A stretch of DNA of 64,000 nucleotides from Tremella fuciformis. Its lineage: Eukaryota > Basidiomycota > Tremellomycetes > Tremellales > Tremellaceae. The DNA lies in NCBI GenBank assembly GCA_032768795.1, contig CP136490.1, forward strand, positions 5,952,001 to 6,016,000. Direction: 5' to 3'. The notes under the pieces were generated by a model that worked only from the letters and a program-made list of their open reading frames with translations, had not been told where the DNA came from and did no database searches. This document shows positions 10,939 to 22,693 of the stretch, piece by piece. Made by a program: the position numbers and the translations under genes. The stretch's first letter is position 1. Every line of letters begins with the position of its first letter.

Positions 10939-12327
10939 ATGTTTCGCAAAATCTCGTCGGCTGTCACTTCCCTAGCCGGCACGCCTGCGACTTTGCCGAC
11001 GGACCACTATGCGCCAGCGCGGGCACAGACCTACGTCAAGCTGGCACAGAACCTGGCAGAGCACGGAGTCGCGACGTCCTTCGATGACTGCGCAACCTGC
11101 GATGTGCCGTGCCCCCCAGGCGCAACGAATGGCCACGACGGTGGGGCTACGATAGTGGATGGCTCCACAGGGGAGAAGCCATGGGGTGGGAAACCGTACC
11201 TCGAGTATGTCGAGGAGACTTACGGTGACTTGGGAGACCTGCCAAATGGCTTCGACATGGATTGGGACTCGGACCTTGCTGGTTCTTCGAAGGGAGGCAA
11301 AGGTCGCATTGCGGTCATCTCAACAGGCAAGAGCGACTGGGAACGCAACCATGCAGTGCGTCGTTTCTCCGTGCCAGTCAGGCGATGCTGATCTTCAGGA
11401 CGACAAGAGACTGCTTGCGTACCACCTGGGCGCTGTCCTCGACCAAGAGGCGGAGCACAAGGGGCCCAGATCCGATCTGGCGTACATCACTCCATCGGCC
11501 TTTCCTCCCCCCGCTCAGGTCCCAGCGCGCCCTCCTCCTAGCACAAGCATGTACTCCTCCTCTCTGATCAGCCAATCCGACGACCCGGAAGACCAGTCGG
11601 TTCTGGTATTCCCGGACTGGAAAGTTGTTCACGAGGTGGAGAACTCCCCAGCAGGCGCCAAAGGATTATGGCAGGGAGCGCTCGATGGCAAATTGGGGAG
11701 AGCCGGAGCGAGGGAGGAAGAGGACACGAGCGATGTGGGACGCCGAAGGAGCTGGGTGCTTCCTTACCGAGCTGTCGTCTTGCTCTGTTGGCCTTTTCTC
11801 CACATCATATGTCTGAAGCTGACGTTAGGCTCCCACAAACGGCGGGACAAGCGGTGCCATATCGCTGCCCCTCTCCTTCGCTCGGCGCTCCACACAGTAC
11901 TCGCCAAGCACGACATTAACGTAGACGACACTGGCGCATCCTTGACCCACCTAGATGGGCCGCCCCTCGAGGAAGTGGGAGGCTCCGACGAGCAGAGAGA
12001 GGCAGAGGTAGCGAGGAGAATGAACAAGATTGAGGGAGCTCAGGGCGGCGAGGGCGGCGAAGTGGGCATCTTCAACATCAATCATCTGGGAGGCCATCGT
12101 TATGCCGGTGTCATGATCGTCAGTCTAATCTGTACAAGATCTGCATCATCGCTGACACGCAGATCCTTTTCCCATCGGGCGCGTATCTGTCCTACGGCCG
12201 GGTCATGCCCAAAGACATCCCAAGAGTGGTAGAAGAGACTATCCTGCAGGGCAAAGTTGTACCTGGGCTCTTGCGCAACGCCGTCGGCGTCGAGGACCGC
12301 GGCAAGCACGGCTTCCTGAGCTGGTGA
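10939..12327 (+). CDS. APD1: Apd1/Aim32-type thioredoxin-like [2Fe-2S] ferredoxin (sucrase/ferredoxin-like)
   Basis: Proteins of this family have a thioredoxin-like fold and bind a [2Fe-2S] cluster through two Cys and two His. The start at ATG 10939 gives MFRKISSAVTSLAG. Exons join at 11355-11398, about 11786-11829 and about 12118-12162 (branch CTGAC in each of the last two). After the second join the protein shows CSHKRRDKRC, the family's C-x8-C ligand pair, and later HLGGH, the H-x3-H pair, followed by YAG and a typical ending (GRVMPKD; ILQGKVVPGLLRN). An N-terminal cysteine group (CATCDVPC) is a second family hallmark. There is a non-conserved Ser/Gly-rich insert near residues 180-260. The product is probably cytosolic or mitochondrial; the cellular role in yeast is linked to redox and drug sensitivity. 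Upstream TATA and GATA-like sites suggest regulation. Confidence 0.85.
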
Positions 12328-12665
12328 TGCCTGTTACATGCATGATCTAGATTCCATGCTTGGCACGAGAGATTCGCGTGACGACCGAGGCAAGGTGGAG
12401 GTGATTCCAGTCTTCCCTTGTCCTTCTCGCCTTTCTGCTTCCTAATCGTCCGGATCGTTCTGCTCTTCGCAATAAGGCTCGCTTGAGGCAGCTCAAAGTC
12501 GCTGGAACAAGCAACAAGGGCTGCTCCTTTCATCACCTTGCCACGTTGTGACAGGCGGGGCGTCCTCCACCGCTCGCCTTAGCGCCCTTTGCCCTGTCGC
12601 CCACTTCGGGCTCGATGAATCGTTCGCCGCCCTCGTCACCGAGCAGACCACACAAGCTGGCAAAG
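12328..12665. other. Intergenic
   Basis: 338 bases between the Apd1-like gene and ULA1. Nothing recognised beyond ordinary flanking sequence; the minus-strand frame at 12493-12936 overlaps ULA1 exons and is a shadow. Confidence 0.4.
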
Positions 12666-14826
12666 ATGGACGACTCTGTCGACGTGGTCCAGGCCACGAC
12701 CGCCACCGAGCCCATCGCATCGTCAGTCTTCCATCGCCATCAAGGGCGTATGGCGCCGGTGCTGATGTAAAGGTATCGCCCGGATGCGAAGACCAGGCGG
12801 TATGATCGACAGCTGAGACTTTGGGCCTCTGCGGGTCAGCGGTCGCTAGAGCAGGCGAGGGTGCTGCTGGTTGGGTGTGATGCGACGGGCTGTCAGGCGT
12901 TAAAGAATCTCGTCCTCCCTGGTCAGCTTTGCCCAATGTGACAGTGTGCTCCGAGCTGATGAGTAGGGATCTCGCACTTTACCATCCTCTCGCCTGACCT
13001 CACGACTCCGCAAGATGTGGCTACGAACTTCTTTCTCCATCCGACGTCTATCGGGAGCAGCATCGCCAGCGAGGCTGTCAAGTGACTCCTCCATGCCCCT
13101 CTATGTCTGGCCGAGCTGACTCTCCAGGTACTTAAAAGAGCTCAACCCGTCGGTCGAGGGTGAGGCGCGTATAGAAGTGAGTAGCTGTCGCGCTATGCTG
13201 GGGTCGCTCACGTCAGACTGCATCCGTCCTGATCCAATCCAATCCTGACTTTCTGCTGTCCTTCACCCTGATCATCGCTTCCAACCTACCTCCTTCCCTC
13301 GAGCTGCAACTCGCCGACTTGCTATGGGAGGGTAAGCCGGTTCGTTCATGGTGGAGACCCTTTCTGAGTGACAGCCTCGTCTACCGTTGGCGGCCCGGAC
13401 ATTCCTCTCATCGCCATCCGGAACTCTGGCTTTGTCGGCCGCGTGGAGATACAGCTCAGAGAGCACTGCAGTCAGTTGTCGCAGCCCCTCACCGGCCTGT
13501 CTAACGTGTAGTCGTCGACACACATCCCGAATCCACCCATACCCTCCGCATAGATCAGCCTTTCCCTGCCTTGGAGCAATATGCCCGGTCCCTCGACCTG
13601 GACGCTATGGACTCGATGGAGCATTCCCATGTCCCCTGGGTGGTGCTACTTGTGCGAGCCGCAAGCCTGTGGAAGGAGGCGGTGCGCCCTGCATCTTTCT
13701 ATCAAGTCAGGACTACCGCTGATACGGACAGCATGGCGGCAGACTACCTGAAACGGACGAGGAGCGTGCCGAGTACAAGGCTTCAATCAAGGCTCAGAGA
13801 CGAAAAGGGGATGAGGAGAACTACGACGAAGCTCTCAGCCAGGCATATAGATCGTGGAGCACGTCAGAGGTCAGCGTGGTGCCGCCATACTGGCAAATGT
13901 ACTGAAGATCGATAGACGCCTTGGGACATACAGCAATTGTTGCAGGACGAGTCAGTCAGGAAGGTCAGCGGCAATGTGAGTCGTGTGTTAGTCGTCGGCT
14001 CGCGCTAAAGCTGCAGTCCAAGAACCTACACATCCTCCTCCACACTCTTTCCCGATATCTTGCTGAGCCGCCTCATCTCCCACCCATATCGCCGACCCTC
14101 CCCGACATGCACTCGTCCACGGCCTCCTACATTGCCCTGCAGAATTTGTTCAAGACACAACACAAGCAGGACCTGGAAACATTCAAGCGCATTCTTGCCG
14201 TCGTCTTGGGAGAAAGCGAATTGCCGGAAGATGCAGTACCACCAGAAGAAGTGGAAGGGTTCGTCAAGAATGTCGGAGGCGTGGGCATCACAAAGGGCTC
14301 TCCTCTTCGCGGTAGCAAAGAAGGCCAAGGGGCGATCGCTGAGACCATTGGTGGGCCATTTGAGCTCTGTCCCTCACACAGAGCTGACGCATAGCCGAAG
14401 GCCTCGGCCCAGATGGCTACATCACCGCGCCACTAGCGATGCACTTTGCCATCCTAGGCAGCGAGCGCTTCTTTTCGGCACATGGGCGATGGCCGGGCGG
14501 CTCAGTAGGGGGCGATGTGGCATCTGATACCCGGCAAGTGGAGGACCTGGTACTCGAGCTAGCCAAGTCATCCGTGCCAAAACTCCAGGCGCTCCCTGAT
14601 GAAGTCATCGAGTCTATAGCCGAGGTGTCAGTTGACATAGTCAAGATAAGCACAGCTGATGATCAGCGTTCGAGGTGGTTTTGGTACACTCCCGACTACC
14701 GCAGCCTTGCTGGGTGGCGTTGTGGCACAGGAGACAATCAAGCTCATCACCTCGCAATACGCGCCGCTGGACAATACTGTGGTGTTTGACTTGGTGAAGA
14801 GTCAGAGTGAGAAGTGGAAGTTCTAG
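12666..14826 (+). CDS. ULA1: NEDD8-activating enzyme E1 regulatory subunit (Ula1/NAE1)
   Basis: This subunit pairs with Uba3 to activate NEDD8/Rub1, which then modifies cullins. The start at ATG 12666 gives [10 protein letters not shown]. After the first intron comes the ThiF/E1 opening [16 protein letters not shown], then the Rossmann-like [31 protein letters not shown] and a diverged middle region. The end is characteristic: [20 protein letters not shown] followed by [17 protein letters not shown] and WKF. There is no catalytic cysteine domain, as expected for the regulatory half. The gene is unusually intron-dense: about eleven introns of roughly 40-55 nt in 2.2 kb, each with GTRNGN or GTCAGY donors and a CTGA-type branch, so short frames hide the gene unless spliced. 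Later joins were all checked for frame, and the product is about 545 aa, near the family norm. Confidence 0.92.
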
Positions 14827-15140
14827 ATGCCTGCTCCAGAGTCATGTTGTACATAACGCATCTGCATCGAGGGTGCTTCCCCTTTCCCTCCTCTCGGTCT
14901 TCTGAACCCCTTTTCTTCTCCTCTCTGAAGGCATTCTCTTTTCTGTTTCAACAATCTTCTTGCCGCCTGCGCCTGCACTGGATTCTCTGCTGGCCAGCTC
15001 CGCCTTGACGGGGCGCATGAAGGGATAGCTCGTAAGGATCGAGCGACAGAGAAGGCAGCGCTCCTGTCCAGAACTATCTGTGGACCGTGAGGTAAGCGTG
15101 CATTGACTCTGTCAAAGTCTTACAAGCTGAGCTATCGATC
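14827..15140. other. Intergenic
   Basis: 314 bases with pyrimidine-rich stretches (for example near 14880-14960). No gene recognised; probably the ULA1 terminator and the promoter of the orphan gene at 15141. Confidence 0.4.
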
Positions 15141-15992
15141 ATGGGCAACGCCCACTCAGAGACCGAATATCACACACAAGACCACTCAGAAGGTGGACGT
15201 GGTGGGCGTCCCCGGCGTCGCGATCGTCTGCGAAACTTGACCCGTCGTAGGCCTCGTGCCCAGCCGGCACAGCCCCAGCCTCAGGCGACTGGATATCAGG
15301 TCATCGACTTTCCCGCATGGACCGACCCTGCTTCTTCCTCGTTCGCCTCACCGGCGGCTAACGCCCAGCTACCCGCTTATGAGACGGAGGAAGTTGGCGC
15401 GCCCTTCGCGATCAACCCATTGCCTTCGCTGCCACTGCCGACATGGCTGCCTCCACCGCGTGAACCAATTCAAGGCACCGTGACGCTGCGTTCCGACTTC
15501 GCGCTGAAGTCGAGCGTCGACACCATGAATGCAAACTATATAACGCAAGGCGGGGGCCCAGCGGACGGGCCCTCGAAATTTAACTTCGTGCGCCAGGGGG
15601 CCAGGAGGAGCGAATACGATCCCTCGCTCCTGACTGCCCAGTGTGTGTTGAGAGGCCAGACAAAGGGGACGATCACCTTCGCAGACAGTACCCGTCACAG
15701 CATGACGTTCGAAGAGTACCAGGTAACGTGGCTTGGCGATCAATCACACATCGACCAAGTCTTCGAGTTTCCTGACTCCCGCGGCCACCTGACCGGAGAA
15801 CCGTCAACTATGTACCTTGACTACTTCCCCAACTGGCAGCCCGGCCCCGCGAGACGCTTCCAAAACCTGCTGGTCTACGACCTGATCCAGAATGAAGGAA
15901 GCACGCTGCCCACGAGTGAGACCCTGTTGCTCATGAACGGTTCGAACAGCATCGGGCCACCGGAAGAGCCTGAGGCGTCACAGGCTTCCTAA
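15141..15992 (+). CDS. Orphan protein A of a diverged tandem pair, 283 aa
   Basis: An intronless gene, unusual among its intron-rich neighbours. The N-terminal 50 residues are basic (GRPRRRDRLRNLTRRRPRAQ) and begin MGNAHSE, a possible N-myristoylation context (Gly-2). Residues of about 50-110 are Pro-rich. From about 110 there is a predicted beta-rich domain (KGTITFADSTRHSMTFEEYQ) and a C-terminal module ending LLVYDLIQNEGSTL, TSETLLLMNGSNSIG. The same order appears in the next gene (16428-17390): compare TITFADSTRHSM with TIEFKDGTSM, and TLLLMNGSNSI with SLLLLHGLNSL. I recognise no family and cannot name a function. The shared C-terminal core across two genes argues that both are real. Confidence 0.65.
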   Translation: MGNAHSETEYHTQDHSEGGRGGRPRRRDRLRNLTRRRPRAQPAQPQPQATGYQVIDFPAWTDPASSSFASPAANAQLPAYETEEVGAPFAINPLPSLPLPTWLPPPREPIQGTVTLRSDFALKSSVDTMNANYITQGGGPADGPSKFNFVRQGARRSEYDPSLLTAQCVLRGQTKGTITFADSTRHSMTFEEYQVTWLGDQSHIDQVFEFPDSRGHLTGEPSTMYLDYFPNWQPGPARRFQNLLVYDLIQNEGSTLPTSETLLLMNGSNSIGPPEEPEASQAS

Positions 15993-16427
15993 GACTAGCC
16001 CTAAGACTGGATTCCGCTTGCTGCTGAACATATGAGTTGTATCGCTGTGAATATGCTGTCCGCTGAATTTCCTTACACATGTATATCTCCTGATTTGCCC
16101 TGGTCCGAGATTTGACGTGGAGACTCCCATGTGAGCCTGAGCAGCTCGACTGAAGCGTTGTGCCGGGGAGAGACGAAGTCGGACTCTGTAATTTTCCAGA
16201 TGCGACACTGACGCTTCGCATTGTCCACGATGGCCTCTGCTCCGCCGCGATAGGCGAAAGCACGTCCATCTGTATCTCACGACATGCAAGTGATCCTCAG
16301 ATGCCGTCCTTTGATGTTTGAGGCGTCGTACTGTTTCGCTCGAATTTATGTACATACTTGAAGACGAAGGCGTCCCAGCAGATTCCGCTCGGCTTCCCTT
16401 TCCCATCTCTACACCCAATACCTATCC
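15993..16427. other. Gap between the orphan pair
   Basis: 435 bases between the two paralogues. No additional gene recognised; frames here are short and unsupported. Confidence 0.4.
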
Positions 16428-17390
16428 ATGTCTTGGGCCGAGCTTCTGAGCCACTTGTGCAGCCCCTGCAGCATGAGGCCCGGCAGGCCCTCGGAAGACA
16501 CATCTCATGTCGACCCAGAGGTGTCTCCGAGCTCGCACTCGCGCAACGACAGCAGATCGTCATCGCCACCGCCACCGTACGACGTTGGAGACTACCAACC
16601 TGAAGAAACCTCTCCACTTTTGAGTCGCCCCAGGAGCTCGGAAGACGAGGCGCCGGCCTTGTCCGGGATCACGACGAGTGCCGGCAGGGCCACACCGCCG
16701 CCGTTGCCACCTTATGAAGCCGAATCAATCAGCGCAGATTCAGAGTATAGGGAACCCCTCTTGGGCGCGCTTCGCGAGGCTTTTTCTGCGCCTGACAGCG
16801 ACCCTCGTAGGCCACTGATGCGGGACGAGCAAGCGGACTTCATCTCAACCATACGACTGCGAGACGAGCATTCACACACTCTGATCTGCTCCAGTTTCCA
16901 CGGCGGTCGTGAGGAAATATTTGAAGCGCCAAGTCAATTCAGTATATTCGTAAAAACCGCCCCGAACCAGGCGAGGTTTCTGGGCACTTGCGCGCGCACG
17001 CTCCAACGGGCGGCCACCATTGAGTTCAAGGATGGCACAAGCATGGTTTACGTTCTCGATAAGTATCTGGTTTCCTTGCGCCCGGATGCAATGGGGATAG
17101 CCAGGGAGATCTTGAATCTCAGTGAAGCAGAGGAAGACAGTCGCCCGCATACCCTGTGCTTGGCGTACCCTGTCCCCGATACCGCTGCCTCGTCTGCTTC
17201 ACGGCGCCCGTATCGGACACTCTTGCACGCGGGGGAAATCATCAACGAGACCGAGTCACCATCGGACGGGTCTCTCCTGCTTTTGCACGGACTCAATAGT
17301 CTCAAGACGCCTCTGTTGAGCGATCTGATGGCAATCTGTCAATACAATGCGCAGGAGCGCGAGAGGGTTTACCAAAGGTCCCGCCGATGA
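16428..17390 (+). CDS. Orphan protein B of a diverged tandem pair, 320 aa
   Basis: Also intronless. The ATG at 16428 is used; an in-frame ATG at 16473 is possible. The N-terminal third is Ser/Pro/Glu-rich with a PPPPYD motif (a possible PPxY WW-domain ligand) and ETSPLL, TPPPLPPYEAE. The C-terminal half (about residues 145-320) is the region shared with the upstream gene: PSQFSIFVKTAPNQARFLGT, ATIEFKDGTSM, LDKYLVSL, then PHTLCLAYPVPD, LLHAGEII and SLLLLHGLNSL. There are no transmembrane segments or signal peptide. Function is unknown. The pair looks like an old tandem duplication in which the folded C-terminal domain is kept and the disordered N-terminus has diverged. Confidence 0.65.
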   Translation: MSWAELLSHLCSPCSMRPGRPSEDTSHVDPEVSPSSHSRNDSRSSSPPPPYDVGDYQPEETSPLLSRPRSSEDEAPALSGITTSAGRATPPPLPPYEAESISADSEYREPLLGALREAFSAPDSDPRRPLMRDEQADFISTIRLRDEHSHTLICSSFHGGREEIFEAPSQFSIFVKTAPNQARFLGTCARTLQRAATIEFKDGTSMVYVLDKYLVSLRPDAMGIAREILNLSEAEEDSRPHTLCLAYPVPDTAASSASRRPYRTLLHAGEIINETESPSDGSLLLLHGLNSLKTPLLSDLMAICQYNAQERERVYQRSRR

Positions 17391-18562
17391 CCTCCGTTCT
17401 CTGCGTTATACCGGTGCTTGATACATGAGAACAAATTGAGGGGCCGCCAATCTGAATGACGCCAGACAATCCTTGGCTTTGTCCTGCGACGCCCAATCTC
17501 TCTACCTTAGAAACACGTGCGTTGACCCAAGTCCTGTATATGCATACAATGAGCGTGTTCGAGCACGCGTCACGTTGGGTCAATTAGAGCATGCCCGAGG
17601 ACACACTGCATGATGTGCCATGAAGGAACGACCGAGATGTATCACTGCTCCCCCTGAAGTCGCGTTCCACTTCTCGCACGCCATCAAGACGCACGTACAA
17701 GCTCTGGGCGTATGACTCGCTATGTGGGTTTGCAGTCGGCCGACCATCTAGGAGCCCCATTTTGATCCAGCACGAAGGGTGCCCAGTGCTGACCACATCA
17801 GCACGAGACAACCCATAACATCAGTCGGGATTTGTTGTATTTTTCGCTGATCGCACGGTCTGCGCCAACTGCCACACGGTTATCTTGTGCCACAGTGTAC
17901 CCGGACGAAGTGGGGCGGCGCCGTGAGATGAACCCTGAATGATTGACCCCTTTCCTCTTGAGATTGCCGCTCGGACTCCTCATACTCTGCTCTTTAAACA
18001 GTACCTTGCTTCAGCCTTCCCCGTGTCCTGCCACCCCCTCTCTCTCGCTCTATTGTCCCCGGACTCTTGGGTCGCAGCTCGCTCTCCCATCTCCTCCCGA
18101 CTGCCGCGGCCGCCCACGTATCCGGCACGGAGCCGCTCGGCCTCGGCACGGTAGGCCGGTACCAGTAGCGCACACCCCCGACAAAATTAAGGCAGGAAGA
18201 AGCACCGTTCTGGGAGAAGGACGAGGGCGCCAACTACACCCTTCGACCGACTCCAAGAGCTGACTTGGAATCATCTCGCAACAGCCTTCCCCCTGCAGCC
18301 TCTCCCGGCGAAGCGAGAGGCAGCGCCCTCCCGCCCCCGCCCGACCCGCAACCCGCCTTCCAGCCGTAACTTCCTTTCAACTTCTACACCTGCACCTGCG
18401 ACGCGCTCCGTGCCCCCCTAGACCTTCCCACATCGTCACAAAGCTCCTCTTCTTGCGACCTCCAACATCGGCCGCCCAACTGGGGATCCCCAAGTCAATA
18501 TGGCCTGAAGAGTCGACGGAGCCGAGCCCTAATTCTCGCCAGACGACCACCTAGACCGGGCC
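17391..18562. promoter_or_regulatory. Long upstream region of the Zn2Cys6 regulator
   Basis: About 1.17 kb without a recognised gene. The 3' part (about 18000-18560) is strongly C/T-rich and may be a long transcribed leader, common for regulatory genes. Short upstream ATGs occur. Frames in the region are short and unsupported. Confidence 0.4.
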
Positions 18563-21500
18563 ATGTCCGTGCCCTTCATGCAGCCGCCCTCCATGTCACG
18601 ACATGGCGCCTCTCAGCCCGACATCCCCCAGTATCCACCCTACCCGCGGGCCGACATGCATCGCGCGACCTCGTATCCGGCCCCCATGAGCGAGATGCGT
18701 GGTGGGCAGCCACCACCAGGGTATCAGCACTACCCGCCGCCCCCGCCCCCACCGCAAATGCCCGACGCCAGGCGGTACTACATCGACGATCCCGCCATGT
18801 ATGCCGATCATAGGCGTTCGGCGCCTTTGCCGATGGATCCACACGGCAACCCACTCTCCAACCCGAAGAAGAGGTCAAGGGATGAGCTCGAGTCCCTGCC
18901 TCAGTCGTCGACAAAAAGATCACCGGTCTCGCCCAATCGCCCTCGCGCGGGCAGTACCGGCCGTACCAAGAATGGACCCATGGTCGGCGGCACCGCCCCA
19001 CCCACGGCGACTGGTTCAGGCGGAAACGGACCAGCTTCGGCGGACTCTCCAAGCTCCAATCTCCCTGCTGTCCTGACACGAGAGAAAAAGCAAAAAGCCT
19101 GCGCCAACTGCCGCAGGGCAAAACTCAAGTGTATCGTCGAACATGGTGAGGCGGATTGCGTGAGATGTCGAGCACGGCAGGAACGTTGTGTCTTCTACCC
19201 GCGGACCCATGTCAGTGTTTGTGTGTAGTCGTTGCAAGCGCCCACTGACATCGCAGGATGAGGACTGGCAACAGACCATGACGAGTGACGTGTATCGCGC
19301 AATCAATCACCTGTCACATCTCTCAGAAGCTGTTCACCACATTCTCTTCCATCTCACCTCGAGGAACGTCATACCCCCACTCCGGCTCAACGAGACGGGA
19401 CAAGGCCTCGAGGTCTTCGAAGCTCCCGAGCGCGACATGGCCCTCCTGCAAGGCTGGGGCGCGGAACGAAACAGAGATTTGGGCGAGGAGCCTAGGAAGA
19501 GGGTCAAGCGTAGAGCCAGCGATAATCAACAGGCGCTGGAAAGTTGGGAGGAGGCAGATTTCCGCGGGGAGCCGGAAAGTAATCACCGACCCGTCGATGG
19601 GCACCCTGAACCTTCTGCGATGTCATCTTATCAACCTGCCACCGCTCAACCACGACCTGGCAGCATGTCGGTTGAGCGACTACCTCCGACTGGCTGGGAG
19701 CCAAACGGTTTATCTGCGTCAGCTTCCAGCAGATCATCGCAACCCCAGCTGCCGCCTTTTCGACCTCAAGGCCATCCCGGCACCATTCAGCTCACTCCTA
19801 CATCCGAGCTCGGCATTCCCCCAAATTTCCCGGGCTATATCCAAGGCCAAACGGGGCCAATGACAGCGCTACCTCCCCCTCCTCCACCACCTCCAGCACC
19901 AGTCTTGGGGCCGGAACAGGCCATGGGACCTGCAAGCACTCCGCAGGGCACGCAAAATGTCACTCCGAACAGCATGGTCTCGGCATCACCTGTGATCGAG
20001 ACCTCAGGTCTACTGAGTGCCGGCTTGAACAGTTCCTTCTCAGCGCCCGACGGCAACATGATGGTGCTTCAAGGAAACGATAATCCACAGACAGTTCTGG
20101 GATCAGAAGACCCACGGGTGGATATTATCAAGAAAGGCTTGATAGATCAGCACAACGCGACTTCGTTGGTAGCCTAGTCAGTCAGCACAATTGTTGCTAG
20201 AACCGTGCTGATGCGTCAGCTTTCACAAGAACATGAGTCCGCTTTTGTTCGGCTACCGATTGCAACTAGGCCGGTTTCCCTACCTGCCTGAGGGACCGAA
20301 AAGTATGACGCCCTTCATTCTTGGCGTCGAATGCCTACTTGCGTCCGAGCGCGTGCCGCATCTGTCAAAGTACCATACCCGACTCGCAGATGAGGTCAAG
20401 GAGCTGTTGATGATATCACCAGCGGAGAGCTGGCAAAACTTTCAGGCGTCTGAAAGCCTCTACGACCAGGACGAGGAAAGACTTGACCCGGAGTTGGGAC
20501 TCGGCCCAGAGGAAATTGTTGCGGCATGCGTATTGTCTATTTGGATGAGCGAGCGCCCTGAGGCTTCGACTATTGCAACGTCTGCGTTCAAGTGGGCACG
20601 AGGATGGATCAAGATCTTGACGGGCGCGCCGAGGTGGACTCTAGCAGAGGCCTCGGGAATTGTCCCCGAGGAACGCAAAGCGACAGCCCAAGACATGGCA
20701 CGGATCTGGCTGTTGTGCTTCGTATGTCAGCCTCGTCTTGCCATGCAAACGCTGATCGTAGATCGTGGACGGAACGGAAGCCATACAGCGAAGTGCTCCG
20801 CCTTTGCCCGGCTGTGATCCTCTCAAATACTGCGCGGACCTCATTCCTGTCGATCACGACAGGTCGGCCAAATATGAACCGGACGATGTGCTCTTGGTCC
20901 ATCATGCCAAGCTGGTCAATTGTCTGCGGGATTGGCACACGCGCCGTCTGTCGATTCACATGTCGGGCGCCAGTCACAGTGATCAAGCGGCACAATACAG
21001 ACGTCTTGCTTCGAGGACCAGTGCCACGTTGGATATCTGGAAGGAGTCTCTAGATCAATACGGTCTAGACGTTGTCATGACCCGGCAGATCGATGTGTTT
21101 TATCAATTTGCGCGAGTCCTCGTCAACGCAAACGGCGCTCGGCAGCTTGAGGGTGATACTGCTCGGAAGGCTTCGTACGCCTTGGCAGCGGACGCGTCGC
21201 TCGATCTGCTAGAAAAATGTCTGCAGTGGACCGAGGAGCAACTTTGGAATCTTCCCCCTTTCCATCTCTACGTGAGTGTTTCGATCTCGGTGCCGCGATC
21301 TGTCCACTCACGAGGTGCAGATGATCACGGTCGCTGCAAGCTTCTTTGTCGACGCTGTGAAAGAAATGGGCCACATGGGCGACGGCTCTGTATCACTCGA
21401 CGTAGCCGACGGTCAGCTCAGTCTCCCGAAATTTCAAGCCAAGCTGAAAACTCAAGCCTTGCCCATCATCAAGGAGATGAGCGCCCGCTTGAGCCATTCG

Positions 21501-21587
21501 GGTCTCCATGACAAGCACGTTGTCAAGCTCACCGCCGCCAACCTCAACCAATACGCCAAGGCTCTGCAAGAGTCGTGCAGTCCTTGA
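18563..21587 (+). CDS. Zn2Cys6 transcription factor
   Basis: A fungal binuclear-zinc regulator of about 950 aa in five exons (introns about 19211-19257, 20175-20220, 20720-20760, 21271-21320). The DNA-binding domain is near residues 178-210: CANCRRAKLKC, then an nine-residue loop and CVRCRARQERC, giving C-x2-C-x6-C-x9-C-x2-C-x6-C, with basic residues around it. Before it lies a Pro/Tyr-rich, probably disordered region (PPPPPPPQM). After it comes a short helical segment (INHLSHLSEAVHHILFHL) and a disordered middle with another poly-Pro run. The C-terminal half resembles the middle-homology region of this class (MSPLLFGYRLQLGRFPYLP; YEPDDVLLVHHAKLVNCLRD). The target pathway cannot be told from sequence. 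No neighbouring pathway genes make a cluster with it. Confidence 0.85.
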
Positions 21588-21974
21588 CGTTGATCTGGGC
21601 TGGGTCTTCCGGCTTGGCATACGGGATAACGCACTATGCGGCTGGGCGAGCCTCTGGTGCGAAGAGGTCGGCGATGCTGCTCTTACGATATCAAATTCTC
21701 AATACCTAGTTTCAGTTTTGGGTTTTACTGTGAACACGTTTGCGAAAGTCGTGCGCGGAAGCACGGGATCTGGTTGTATATATCTACGGGTCACAGGGCA
21801 AGGGTGTATATATGCGAAGGACGTGCATCATGCAAAGGTAGTCGGGCGACGCGAGAGATGTTAAAGCCAGACTTTGGATTGTGCCTCGGATAGAGCAACT
21901 CCTGGTGGAGTAGAGATTGAGGCGTGGGCGCAATGGATGTTCTGAGGCAAGTGCATACTGTCTATCTCGACAAA
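21588..21974. other. Convergent intergenic region
   Basis: 387 bases between the 3' ends of the regulator (plus) and NDUFS6 (minus). Somewhat richer in A+T near 21700-21850, as expected for terminators. No gene recognised. Confidence 0.4.
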
Positions 21975-22693
21975 CTAGTGGTGATGATGGGCCTGCTCGA
22001 ACCGAATGCCACTGTCCATCAGTCGTCTGCTAAGAGATAGATGCCAAGAAGACTCACCAGTATCCGCAGACCTTGGGTCCCGGCTTGTCCTGCTTGTCAG
22101 TTTCAGATCCTCGGGATCGGCGGGTCGGACGGACCAGGTTGATGAAGATCTTGGGGTGCCCAAGGGGCCCACCACCTGCACGTCAGCCGTTCGTCGCCAA
22201 GAAAGGGCAAGATGTGAGACCTACCGCCGTCGCATGTTGCCCGGCGTCCGTCGACCAGCCTCACAGGGTCCTGAGCGACCATGCCCATGGCACTGGGCGA
22301 GTTGGGCTGGAGATCAAGAGCGGTCTGCTCGAACCTGTCATAAGTATAACCCGAGTCCCTCCATCCTGTTGCGTTCCATCCCAGCTCTTCTACTGTCCAC
22401 AAAAGCTTCCTCCCTCCGCTGAAGCGTTTGAGTCCTGATGGGCGCAGAGCTCACCTGGGGTTGTTATACGCATGGGGTTTCGGGTTCTGCGTGGTCGACC
22501 ATGTAGAAGGGACGTTCGGGCTCTGCTGCAGGACCTGGGGCGACTTGGCGTCCGGCTGAAGAGACGGGAGCGGCGCGGGCGGTTCGGGGATGGACGAGCC
22601 GGACGCGAGGCCGCGGCGGATGCTGGGCCCGCTGAGCGCTGTGCGGCTCGCGAGGGCCTGTCGGACGGGCGAGAGCAGGCGCGAGGCGGACAT
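21975..22693 (-). CDS. NDUFS6: Mitochondrial complex I zinc-binding subunit NDUFS6 (13 kDa)
   Basis: NDUFS6 is a small zinc-binding accessory subunit of NADH:ubiquinone oxidoreductase at the matrix arm, needed late in assembly. The ATG at 22693 starts a mitochondrial presequence (MSASRLLSPVRQALASRTAL, basic and amphipathic). Four introns join to give RFEQTALDLQPNSPSAM, VRLVDGRRATCDGG, GPLGHPKIFINL, DKPGPKVCGYC and GIRFEQAHHHH. This matches the family pattern with zinc ligands in C...GHP...CGYC. The protein is about 145 aa, near the usual length. The last exon is tiny and ends in four histidines. The short exons explain why only pieces appear as open frames. Confidence 0.92.
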
